Assembly (NCBI RefSeq): GCF_001613325.1
Contig: NZ_BDCD01000020.1
Coordinates: forward strand, 1 to 64,000
Source of the DNA: Nocardia yamanashiensis NBRC 100130
GTDB lineage: Bacteria > Actinomycetota > Actinomycetes > Mycobacteriales > Mycobacteriaceae
DNA length: 64,000 nucleotides
Reading direction: 5' to 3'
The notes below the pieces were generated by a model. That model was not told where the DNA came from, did no database searches, and saw only the letters and a program-made list of their open reading frames with translations. A program made the translations under genes and the position numbers. Positions 8,460 through 15,178 of the stretch are shown one piece after another. How positions within the stretch are numbered: the first letter of the stretch is position 1; each line of letters starts with the position of its first letter.

Positions 8460-9026
8460 TCAATTCGGCCGGTTCCAATCCTGCGTGCAGAAGGTCCCCG
8501 AGGCCCGCGACCCGCGATCCTGCGGCGGCACCTGCCCGCACGCCTGGAACCACCGTGACCGGCCGTGGTCGTCGTACACCCGCAATGCGGGCGTGGCGCG
8601 GCCGGCGGTGACAGGCTGCTCGCACATCCGCCACAGCGCCGGGTTGGTGTCCTGCTCGCGCGTGTAGGTCCAGTCCAGCCACAGATGATCCTGCGGCGAA
8701 GCCGACGCGACCAGCTCCGCCCAGACGATCCATCCGTATTCCGGATGCCGCTGGGCGCGCAATTCGATCTGCCGGTTCCGGATGGGCGTGTCGAAGGCGG
8801 TCGACGGGTCGCCGACGGTCACGGACGGTACGGCCGGATCGGGTTGCAGCCGTTCCCCGCACATCCCGAACGCCAGCAGCGGCGAGGTCGTGTTGGGCGT
8901 GAAGGAACTCGCCGGATCGGTCCAGTCGTCCCAGCCCATGCCCACGCCGATACCCGCCGCCGCTCCCGCCAAGGTCGCCAGCACGCACGCGAATATGGTT
9001 CGGCGTGAAGGCCGTTCAATAATCAT
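8460..9026 (-). CDS. Membrane-anchored secreted protein, paralogue of the next gene's ectodomain
   Basis: A 188-residue protein with a signal-anchor or signal peptide at residues 10-30 and an exported domain with several Cys. The C-terminal pattern (SRWFQACGQV, later a Cys, then DWNRPN) closely matches the end of the upstream protein (PRWFRACGTV ... GWNRPDDY), so the two exported domains are homologous. Its ATG lies 11 bases inside the upstream gene, giving tight translational coupling. Function unknown. The shared domain may sense or bind something outside the membrane. Confidence 0.75.
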   Translation of the reverse strand: MIIERPSRRTIFACVLATLAGAAAGIGVGMGWDDWTDPASSFTPNTTSPLLAFGMCGERLQPDPAVPSVTVGDPSTAFDTPIRNRQIELRAQRHPEYGWIVWAELVASASPQDHLWLDWTYTREQDTNPALWRMCEQPVTAGRATPALRVYDDHGRSRWFQACGQVPPQDRGSRASGTFCTQDWNRPN

Positions 9027-10164
9027 CGGGCCGATTCCATCCCGTGCAGGCGGTCAGACCGCGCCCCGGCCATTGAAATTCCGTCACGACCGTGCCGCAG
9101 GCCCGGAACCAGCGCGGTTCACCGCGTGGACCGCGCGCGCGAATCCCGGGCGTCTGCTGGATCAGGTTGACGGGCCGGCCGTCGCACCGGTGCACCTGAT
9201 CGTCCTCCGGTTTCTGCGCGTCACTCCACTCCAGGCGGATCTGATCCCGATCCGAACTCGGCTTGGCCAGGTAGGCGTACACCAGCCAGCCACCCGATTC
9301 GTGAGTTTGAATCCGGATCTCGGTGTGCTGCTTGGGATACGGGTCGCCGGGCGGACCGTAGGCGATGCCGAATTGCACGAACCCGTGCCCCGCATCGACG
9401 TTCGTGGATTCGGCGCAGGAGAGTTTCGGGATCGGATCGGGAGTGAGCGCGATCCGGGTGATGGCGAAGGCCGCGGCGAACCCGATCACCGCCGAAACGG
9501 CCACGAGCACCGGCCACCCGCGGCGATTCGATCGCCGTGCCGGAACAACGGCATCGGGTAGCGCCCCTCCGCCTCCGAAACCATCGCCCGCCGAATCGAG
9601 TTCGCCGATCGCGGTGAAGCCGATCCTGGGCTCCGGTTTTCCTGGGGGCTCGAGCTCTGGCTCCGCAGGGGGCTCCGGTTCGGGCGCGGGCTCCGGTTGA
9701 GCGGCAGCCCCCGCGCCGACGCGATTGGCCAGCGCTCGTTCCGCCGCGCTCGCCTGGCGCTCCTCGTCGAGCCGCTGCCAGGCGTCGAACACCGCATCGG
9801 CGATCGCATTCGCGTCCTCGGCGTCCACCCGCCGGATGCGGATGAGCGCCGCGCCGAGTTCGTCCGCCAGCCGCCGCGCGTCCCCGGCCTCGCGGGGCAG
9901 GGTCTTCCCGCGGAACCAGTCGTACACGGTGCCGCTGCTGCGCAGCCGGGTCTTGATCGTCCCGACCGAGATCGGGCTCGCCTTGGCTGTCGCCAGCAGC
10001 AGCGCGCCGAATTCCTTGCGGGTCTCGACCGCGGCGGCCCGATCGCGCAGTTCCGCCGGATCGAACGGCCCGATCGCCGGTTCGGGCGATGCGGACCCCG
10101 ACTCCGCCGAAACCTCCACCACGCCCGGAAGTCTAACGGCGGCCGCCGAAAAACGCCTGGCCAC
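9016..10164 (-). CDS. Membrane-anchored HTH protein with exported C-terminal domain
   Basis: A 382-residue protein in three parts. Residues about 38-118 resemble an XRE/SARP-like HTH region, with SSGTVYDWFRGKTLPR and RRLADELGA. Residues about 158-190 are a Pro/Glu linker. One membrane segment (about 218-238) is followed by a Cys-containing exported domain. This is the layout of a one-component sensor that binds DNA while held at the membrane. The GTG start has GGAAG 5 bases upstream. It is divergent from the small-protein operon at 10270, with only 105 bases between, so that operon is its most likely target. No named family was recognised. Confidence 0.75.
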   Translation of the reverse strand: MARRFSAAAVRLPGVVEVSAESGSASPEPAIGPFDPAELRDRAAAVETRKEFGALLLATAKASPISVGTIKTRLRSSGTVYDWFRGKTLPREAGDARRLADELGAALIRIRRVDAEDANAIADAVFDAWQRLDEERQASAAERALANRVGAGAAAQPEPAPEPEPPAEPELEPPGKPEPRIGFTAIGELDSAGDGFGGGGALPDAVVPARRSNRRGWPVLVAVSAVIGFAAAFAITRIALTPDPIPKLSCAESTNVDAGHGFVQFGIAYGPPGDPYPKQHTEIRIQTHESGGWLVYAYLAKPSSDRDQIRLEWSDAQKPEDDQVHRCDGRPVNLIQQTPGIRARGPRGEPRWFRACGTVVTEFQWPGRGLTACTGWNRPDDY

Positions 10165-10211
10165 AATGACTTCCGCAGACCGATTTCGATTTCTGCACTT
10201 CCGTGCCGACA

Positions 10212-10225
10212 GTGTGCGGCCACAC
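10212..10225. promoter_or_regulatory. Possible operator, inverted repeat
   Basis: GTGTG-CGGC-CACAC lies in the 105-base divergent region between the membrane-anchored HTH gene and the small-protein operon. The 5-base arms are perfect, but such short repeats arise by chance in GC-rich DNA. It is noted as a possible binding site for the HTH protein. Confidence 0.25.
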
Positions 10226-10269
10226 GGTTGGTCACAGACAGTCCATCGGCAATCGAAGCGAGCAGACAG

Positions 10270-10371
10270 ATGAACACTTGGAACGACAGCGGCAGCGGCT
10301 ACACCGGCAAGAACGGCAATGACGACCGGGGCCGGCAGACGATCGCCTCCCGTTGGACCCGAACCTCATGA
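10270..10371 (+). CDS. 33-residue peptide, coupled to C39-like peptidase
   Basis: A short gene encoding 33 residues that starts MNTWNDSGSGYTGKNG and ends in RTS. It is polar, Gly/Ser/Asn-rich in the first half and basic in the second, with no Cys and no hydrophobic segment. Its TGA overlaps the ATG of the peptidase gene (ATGA at 10368). The peptidase ATG has no ribosome site of its own, which supports translation of this leader. The ribosome site upstream of 10270 (AAGCGAGC) is weak. It may be only a leader peptide, or a substrate of the peptidase. Confidence 0.45.
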   Translation: MNTWNDSGSGYTGKNGNDDRGRQTIASRWTRTS

Positions 10372-10877
10372 TCCCGCGCACCCGGATCGATCTGCCGTGG
10401 ACGCAGCAACCGGATGCCTACACGTGTGCACCGGCGACGGTCCGAATGATCCTGCGCGCCTACGGGATCGACGTATCGGTCGATGCGCTGAAGCCGGCCG
10501 TCGGCTGGTCGCGGCAGCGCGGGGCCGACCGCTACGGCGTCGCCGACGCGCTCAACCGGCACCAGCGCGCCCACACCTACCGGGTCAGCAATTCCGGCGA
10601 CGCCACCGCGACCCGCGATACCGAACGCGACGCACGCCGGAAGCTGCGGGCGTGGGCACGGCAGGACCTGCCCGCCGACCACCCGATCGCCTTGGCCATC
10701 AACGGCGCGCTGCCCGGTTACCCCAGGCCGGTCGGCCACTGGGTGGTGGTCGCCGGGATCGACGGCGACCGCGTTCTCATCGCCGATCCGACAGCCGGTC
10801 GCGCGGGCTTCGAGGACGTCGACGCGGTCCGCTGGATCGATATCGACCGGATTCCCGTCAAAGCCTTCGTCGCCTGA
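10368..10877 (+). CDS. C39-like papain-fold cysteine peptidase
   Basis: A 169-residue protein with the catalytic arrangement of peptidase C39-like proteins. The Cys is in QPDAYTCAPATVRMIL (about residue 21), the His in GHWVVVAGID (about residue 126) and the Asp in VLIADPTAG (about residue 139). There is no signal peptide and no ABC transporter part, unlike bacteriocin-exporting C39 proteins, so it should be cytosolic. It is the second gene of a small-protein operon. Substrate unknown; the 33-residue peptide in front of it and the secreted protein behind it are the obvious candidates. Confidence 0.8.
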   Translation: MIPRTRIDLPWTQQPDAYTCAPATVRMILRAYGIDVSVDALKPAVGWSRQRGADRYGVADALNRHQRAHTYRVSNSGDATATRDTERDARRKLRAWARQDLPADHPIALAINGALPGYPRPVGHWVVVAGIDGDRVLIADPTAGRAGFEDVDAVRWIDIDRIPVKAFVA

Positions 10878-10890
10878 ATCGAGCCGAAAC

Positions 10891-11160
10891 ATGTTGCACG
10901 ACTTCTGGACCGCCCTGTGGCCACTGCTACTGGTGGCGATCCCCCTGTTCGCCCTGGCGCTCGCCGATCCGGACGGGCCGCTGCGCGCCCTGTGGTGGCT
11001 GGCGAAGCTGGCGCTCGCCGGGCTCGTGGTGGCGGTCCTGCTGACCTGGACCTGGCCGCAACTGACCGGTCCCCATCCGTTCCTCGGGTTCATCGTCGCC
11101 GTCTTCGCCACGTCGGCGGCGCTGGGAACCTGCTGGGCCGCCCTGTTCGACAGGGATTGA
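10891..11160 (+). CDS. Small three-TM membrane protein
   Basis: An 89-residue, strongly hydrophobic protein with three predicted membrane segments (about residues 8-25, 35-55, 62-84) joined by short loops, ending in DRD. It begins 13 bases after the peptidase stop and appears co-transcribed. No conserved polar residues within the membrane segments suggest a transporter. It may anchor or assist the peptidase, which is inferred from position only. Confidence 0.7.
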   Translation: MLHDFWTALWPLLLVAIPLFALALADPDGPLRALWWLAKLALAGLVVAVLLTWTWPQLTGPHPFLGFIVAVFATSAALGTCWAALFDRD

Positions 11161-11188
11161 AATACCCACTCACCGAAGGGAAGACACC

Positions 11189-11305
11189 ATGCCGAGCTAT
11201 CGCCGCTACTGCGCGACCTGCCGGGGCACCACCACCTGGGTGCTGCGCTCCAACGGCTTCGTCAATTACTACCTCTGCACCGGCTGCGGCCGGCAGGAAG
11301 GCTGA
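11189..11305 (+). CDS. Micro-protein with a zinc ribbon
   Basis: A 38-residue protein starting MPSYRRYCATCRGTT. Two CxxC pairs (YCATC at residues 8-11, LCTGC at residues 30-33) flank an aromatic, basic middle. This is a complete minimal zinc ribbon with almost nothing else. The ribosome site GAAGGGAAG lies about 8 bases upstream. Such ribbons bind nucleic acid or another protein; here the partner is unknown. It is easily missed by gene callers because of its length. Confidence 0.65.
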   Translation: MPSYRRYCATCRGTTTWVLRSNGFVNYYLCTGCGRQEG

Positions 11306-11311
11306 GAGAAC

Positions 11312-11692
11312 ATGCACATTTCGCACCCGCGCGCTCGCGCCTCGCTCGCTGCGGCGGTCGCCGCCATCGCCTTCGGCGCACTGCTCACCACCGGAACCGG
11401 CGCGGCGCAGCCGGCCGACGGCATCTGCTACATCGATGCCTATACCGACAATTGGCGTAGCGCCGGAACGCTCTGCGGCAGTATGCAGTTGGATATGGAC
11501 GGTGGCCCGCAGGGCGCGTTCGTGAAGATCCGCTACCAGGCCCGCGAGGGCGAGAAGTTCGACGACTCCTACGAGGTCGGCGCGGGCCGGAAGTTCACCC
11601 GGACGCTGCTCGCCCCGCCGTACGCGCTGAATGTGTGCCACCTCGACCGCACCGGTTGCGGCGGCTGGCGGACGGCCCGCACCTCCGGCTGA
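11312..11692 (+). CDS. Secreted Cys-containing small protein
   Basis: A 126-residue precursor with a classical signal peptide: basic MHISHPRARAS, a hydrophobic core, and a likely cleavage after TGTGAAQ near residue 33. The mature part (about 93 residues) has four Cys, enough for two disulfides, and no recognised family. It starts 7 bases after the zinc-ribbon gene and closes the operon. It converges on the MarR gene at 11699 with a 6-base gap. Confidence 0.75.
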   Translation: MHISHPRARASLAAAVAAIAFGALLTTGTGAAQPADGICYIDAYTDNWRSAGTLCGSMQLDMDGGPQGAFVKIRYQAREGEKFDDSYEVGAGRKFTRTLLAPPYALNVCHLDRTGCGGWRTARTSG

Positions 11693-11698
11693 TCCGCC

Positions 11699-12157
11699 TC
11701 ACTCCGCTTGCCGCGCATGCAGTTCGAGGACGCGGGTCAGGGTCAGCACGAGATTGGCGCGCTCGGCGGCGCTGAAGCCGGGCAGCAACTCCTGCTGTGC
11801 CTGTTCCAGGCGGTCGTCGAGTTCGTGCAGGTGGGCACGGCCGGCGGGCGTGAGGGTGAGGATGTTCCGGCGCCGGTCGGTGGGGTCCGGCGCACGGTTC
11901 AGGAAGCCGCGGTCAGCGAGATCGTTGACCGCGGCGACCACATCACTGCGATCGATGCCGGTGCGGCGACCCACCGCGGCCTGGCTGAGCGGGCCGGACT
12001 CGTCGAGGGTGGCCAGCAGCGCGTAGTGGTAGCGGCGGGAACCGGTGTCGGCCAAGGCTTTCTCGGTGGCGCGATTGGCAATGATCGCGACCTGGCCGAC
12101 GAGACGGGTGGGCAGGGCGCGCAACCGGCCGGATGCCCCTTCGGGCGCGGTGTCCAT
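11699..12157 (-). CDS. MarR family transcriptional regulator
   Basis: A 152-residue winged-helix protein with the MarR signature: HTH PLSQAAVGRRTGIDRSDVVAAVNDLADRGF, wing DRRRNILTLTPAGRAHL. It is divergent from the SnoaL-like gene. The 99-base gap between them holds two copies of a long inverted repeat with the core TTGGCGTCACC. Both auto-repression and control of the neighbour are therefore likely. The ligand is unknown. Confidence 0.9.
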   Translation of the reverse strand: MDTAPEGASGRLRALPTRLVGQVAIIANRATEKALADTGSRRYHYALLATLDESGPLSQAAVGRRTGIDRSDVVAAVNDLADRGFLNRAPDPTDRRRNILTLTPAGRAHLHELDDRLEQAQQELLPGFSAAERANLVLTLTRVLELHARQAE

Positions 12158-12176
12158 GCAGGGAATCTAGCAAAGG

Positions 12177-12195
12177 TTGTTGGCGTCACCCACAA
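12177..12195. promoter_or_regulatory. MarR operator 1 (predicted)
   Basis: TTGTTGG-CGTCA-CCCACAA: 7-base arms with one mismatch around CGTCA. It shares the core TTGGCGTCACC with a second site centred 26 bases away. It lies just upstream of the MarR start at 12157. Confidence 0.6.
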
Positions 12196-12203
12196 TCTGA
12201 TAC

Positions 12204-12220
12204 CGTTGGCGTCACCAACG
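12204..12220. promoter_or_regulatory. MarR operator 2 (predicted)
   Basis: CGTTGG-CGTCA-CCAACG: perfect 6-base arms around the same CGTCA centre as operator 1. The next bases add CCAACGTTGG and TTGGC-TTG-GCCAA, so the stretch to 12233 is packed with TTGG/CCAA half-sites. It lies 36 bases before the start of the SnoaL-like gene. Confidence 0.6.
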
Positions 12221-12256
12221 TTGGCTTGGCCAATAATTTCGCACAGAGGACTTCCG

Positions 12257-12718
12257 ATGAGCACCACCCTCGAGATCACCCGTCAGCTGCAAGAACTCGT
12301 CGATCGCAGTGAGATCGCCGACTTGGTCGATCGGCTGGGCCGAGCACTCGACGAAGGCCGGTTCGACGAACTCGGGGCGCTGTACACCCCCGATGCGACC
12401 GCCAAGACTCCCGGCGGTTTCGCACCGGACCGCGCCGCACTCGTCGCCCAGGCCGCACGAAACCACTCCCCCGACCGCCACATCCAGCACTTCATCACCA
12501 ATACGATCGTCGACCTGGACGGCGACACCGCCACCGTCCGCGCCAATCTCATGGCCGTATTCGCCCCCGCCGCAACCGATCCCGCTCGACCGACCCCGAA
12601 TCCCGAATACACTCTGGGCGAGGTCTACCGCTTCGACGCACGGCGCACCCCCGAGGGCTGGCGGCTCACCCGAGTCGAAACCAGCTCCGTCTGGGAATCA
12701 GGCACCCGCCCGCGCTAG
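12257..12718 (+). CDS. SnoaL-like (NTF2 fold) protein
   Basis: A 153-residue cone-shaped alpha/beta protein of the SnoaL_4 type. It opens with the helix QLQELVDRSEIADLVDRLGRALDEGRFDEL and includes HIQHFITNTIVDLDGDTATVRANLMAVF and GWRLTRVETSSVWESG. Relatives bind small hydrophobic ligands or act as isomerases or hydratases. It is divergent from a MarR gene and probably under its control, so its substrate may be the MarR ligand. Its last 21 bases overlap the converging gene at 12698. Confidence 0.8.
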   Translation: MSTTLEITRQLQELVDRSEIADLVDRLGRALDEGRFDELGALYTPDATAKTPGGFAPDRAALVAQAARNHSPDRHIQHFITNTIVDLDGDTATVRANLMAVFAPAATDPARPTPNPEYTLGEVYRFDARRTPEGWRLTRVETSSVWESGTRPR

Positions 12719-13240
12719 ACCCGCGTCATCCGCCAGCCTCGCCTTCGCCAGCACCCGCGCCCGATAGCAGACCAGCGCCGCCGCCACCGCGAACACCGCC
12801 GTCAGCAACGCGGCACCGATCCGGAAGCCCTGCGCGACCAGGAATTCGTTTGCCGCGCGGTCGATTTCGGCTCGTGTGTGCTTGTCTCGGTCGTCGAACA
12901 GGATGTTCGCGCGCGGCCACTGGTACAGGATCGACAGCAGGAATTGGCCGCTGATCAGTGAGAGCAGCGATGCCGCCAGCCAGCCGCGGCCGATGCGGTA
13001 CCACAACGCCACAATGACGGCCGCGAGGGCGCACAGGGTCAGCGCGCCGCCCATCGGCCGCATCACGTCCCCGACCGCGACCACGCTCATGAACTCCTGG
13101 GTCTGTGCCAGGGAGTCCGGAATGTCCTTGAAAATATTCGGGTACAGCAACATCGTCTCCGCCGCGGTGGTCGCGAAGGCGAAGCTCGCCACCACCGCGT
13201 AGAAGCCGATGACGCCCAGCGGAACCGCTGTGGATCTCAT
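12698..13240 (-). CDS. Four-TM membrane protein, DUF1772-like
   Basis: A 180-residue protein with four hydrophobic segments (about residues 6-28, 54-74, 80-105, 142-165). The polar loop between segments 3 and 4 is QWPRANILFDDRDKHTRAEIDRAANEF. Length, topology and the aromatic/Arg loop resemble DUF1772 (anthrone-oxygenase-like) proteins, though this is not certain. The start is ATG at 13240 with GGAGG close upstream. Its 3' end overlaps the SnoaL-like gene on the other strand by 21 bases. Confidence 0.65.
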   Translation of the reverse strand: MRSTAVPLGVIGFYAVVASFAFATTAAETMLLYPNIFKDIPDSLAQTQEFMSVVAVGDVMRPMGGALTLCALAAVIVALWYRIGRGWLAASLLSLISGQFLLSILYQWPRANILFDDRDKHTRAEIDRAANEFLVAQGFRIGAALLTAVFAVAAALVCYRARVLAKARLADDAGLARAGA

Positions 13241-13327
13241 GACGACCTCCTCGTCACTCGACGCTAGGCCGCTGCCCCGCCCACCGAATCCGGTGTCCAC
13301 CCGCATTTCCACTCGGGGACGACCCTG

Positions 13328-13858
13328 ATGTCGGACGCTCCGGTTACGATGCTGCGACCGGTGCGAATGCCGGTGAAGTTCCACGTCTTTGGGGGAATCA
13401 TCAGATCTCGAATCCTGCTCGCCACCGGTCTGTCGGCCGCGGCGGCGACAGCGGTCGCGCTCGGCGCACCGAACGCGTACGCGGAAGCACCGGCCGAGGC
13501 GGGCGTGGCGGCCTGCGAAGCGGTGAAGGCTCTCGCCACCGCCGACTACGAGCGCACCGGCGAATACATCGACCGGATGCTGGAACTCAGCACCGGGGAG
13601 CTCCACGCCGACATGGCGACCCAGACTGACCGGTATCGGTCCGCGCTGGAGAACGCGCACACGCGCGCCTCGGTGGCATCGATCGAATGCGGCCGGGCGA
13701 CCGGCGATGGCGAGAACGCGCAGGCGCGGGTCAAGGTGACGCAGCGGATCAGCAATGACGGGAGCGGCGGGAAGCCGTTTCAGAAGCAGTACACGATGCA
13801 GGTGGACGTGACGAATGTGGACGGGCGCTGGCTCGCGAGCAAGATCGAGATCGTCTGA
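13328..13858 (+). CDS. Secreted or membrane-anchored NTF2-like protein
   Basis: A 176-residue precursor. Residues about 25-50 form a signal sequence ending ALGAPNAYA, a good signal peptidase I site. The mature part has the layout of Mce-associated/VirB8-like NTF2 domains (DYERTGEYIDRMLELSTGELHADMATQTDRYR, then a strand-rich end). Two Cys may form a disulfide. Start is ambiguous among three Met codons; the first is used. It is followed by a strong bidirectional terminator and converges on hisH. Confidence 0.7.
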   Translation: MSDAPVTMLRPVRMPVKFHVFGGIIRSRILLATGLSAAAATAVALGAPNAYAEAPAEAGVAACEAVKALATADYERTGEYIDRMLELSTGELHADMATQTDRYRSALENAHTRASVASIECGRATGDGENAQARVKVTQRISNDGSGGKPFQKQYTMQVDVTNVDGRWLASKIEIV

Positions 13859-13880
13859 GCGGTATCAGCCGCAGGAATGC

Positions 13881-13907
13881 GAAACCCCCGCCGGTGGCGG
13901 GGGTTTC
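13881..13907. terminator. Bidirectional hairpin terminator
   Basis: A perfect 12-bp stem (GAAACCCCCGCC / GGCGGGGGTTTC) with loop GGT. The AAA and TTT ends supply short A/T tracts on each side. It sits between two converging genes, the secreted protein ending at 13858 and hisH ending at 13914, and should stop transcription from both. It also marks the island end. Confidence 0.85.
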
Positions 13908-13913
13908 GGGGGT

Positions 13914-14549
13914 TCAGAGGGAGTCGACCCAGTTGCGCAGGAGCTGGGCGCCGGCGTCGCCGGATTTCTCCGGATGGAATTGGGTGGCGCTGAGGGGGCC
14001 GTTCTCGACGGCCGCCAGGAACGGGACGCCGTGTTCGGCCCAGGTTAGCTTGGCGGGGGCGATCTGGCTGTCGTTGTCGTTCCAGGCCCAGTGCTGGGCG
14101 GCGTAGGAGTGGACGAAGTAGAAGCGGGTGTCGGCGTCCATGCCGGCGAAGAGGACCGAGTCCTCGGGGGCCTTCACGGTGTTCCAGCCCATGTGCGGGA
14201 GGACGGGGGCGTCGAGGCGTTCCACGGTGCCGGGCCATTCGGCGCAGCCTTCGGTTTCGACGCCGAATTCGACGCCGCGTTCGAAGAGGATCTGCATGCC
14301 GACGCAGATGCCGAGGACCGGGCGGCTGCCCGCCAGGCGCTTGCCGATGATGCGGTCGCCGCGGACGGACTTGAGGCCCTCCATGCAGGCGGCGTAGGCG
14401 CCGACGCCGGGGACGACGAGACCGTCTGCGGCCAGGGCGATTTCGGGATCGGCGGTAATGGTGACCTCGGCGCCGGTGCGGGCCAGCGCGCGGCTGGCGG
14501 AGTGCAGGTTGCCGGAGCCGTAGTCCAGGAGGGCGAGTTTCTTGGTCAC
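13914..14549 (-). CDS. hisH: Imidazole glycerol phosphate synthase glutaminase subunit
   Basis: Class I glutamine amidotransferase that supplies ammonia to HisF. The 211-residue protein has the nucleophile elbow LGICVGMQ (catalytic Cys about residue 84), an oxyanion-hole PGVGAY, and the His/Glu pair in QFHPEKSG near the C-terminus. The GTG start overlaps the hisB stop (GTGA). It is the last gene of the hisDCBH block; hisA, which follows directly in mycobacteria, lies 5.5 kb away. A terminator lies just beyond its stop. Confidence 0.97.
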   Translation of the reverse strand: MTKKLALLDYGSGNLHSASRALARTGAEVTITADPEIALAADGLVVPGVGAYAACMEGLKSVRGDRIIGKRLAGSRPVLGICVGMQILFERGVEFGVETEGCAEWPGTVERLDAPVLPHMGWNTVKAPEDSVLFAGMDADTRFYFVHSYAAQHWAWNDNDSQIAPAKLTWAEHGVPFLAAVENGPLSATQFHPEKSGDAGAQLLRNWVDSL

Positions 14550-15178
14550 AGGGTTCCCTTGGTCGACGGGACACCGGTCACGCGCGGGTCGTTTTCGACG
14601 GCGGCGCGCAAAGCCCTTGCCACGGCCTTGAATTCGGCTTCGGTGATGTGGTGCTGGTCGCGGCCGTAGAGGACCCGCACGTGCAGGGCGATGCGGGCGT
14701 TGAGCGCGATGGACTCGAACACGTGCCGGTTGAGCACGGTCGAGTAGGACGCGCCGGGCCCCGCCGACGGAATGATGGTGTGCAGCATGTGTTCCGGCTC
14801 GCCGGTGTGCACGCAGTACGGCCGCCCGGAGACGTCCACGATGGCCTGAGCCAGGGTCTCGTCCATCGGAATGAAGGAGTCGCCGAAGCGGCGGATGCCC
14901 TTCTTGTCGCCGAGCGCCTGCGCGAGCGCCTGGCCGAGGACGATGGCGGTGTCCTCGACGGTGTGATGCGCCTCGATCTCGATATCGCCCTTGGCGTGCA
15001 CGGTCAGGTCGAAGCTGCCGTGTTGGCCGAGCGCGGTCAGCATGTGGTCGAAGAACGGCACGCCGGTGGCGATATCGGTCTTGCCGGAGCCGTCGAGGTT
15101 GATCTCGACGACGATGCTGGATTCCTTGGTGGTGCGTTCCACCCGGGCGATACGGTCCATGGTCGCTTCCGTGGTCAC
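14546..15178 (-). CDS. hisB: Imidazoleglycerol-phosphate dehydratase
   Basis: Dehydrates imidazole glycerol phosphate to imidazole acetol phosphate using Mn2+. The 210-residue monofunctional enzyme lacks the phosphatase domain of enterobacterial HisB. Metal-binding histidines are in EAHHTVEDTA and YGRDQHHITEAEFKA. The chosen GTG overlaps the hisC stop in a GTGA; an internal ATG at 15160 is an alternative 6 codons shorter. The end PSTKGTL is typical of the family. Confidence 0.97.
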   Translation of the reverse strand: MTTEATMDRIARVERTTKESSIVVEINLDGSGKTDIATGVPFFDHMLTALGQHGSFDLTVHAKGDIEIEAHHTVEDTAIVLGQALAQALGDKKGIRRFGDSFIPMDETLAQAIVDVSGRPYCVHTGEPEHMLHTIIPSAGPGASYSTVLNRHVFESIALNARIALHVRVLYGRDQHHITEAEFKAVARALRAAVENDPRVTGVPSTKGTL

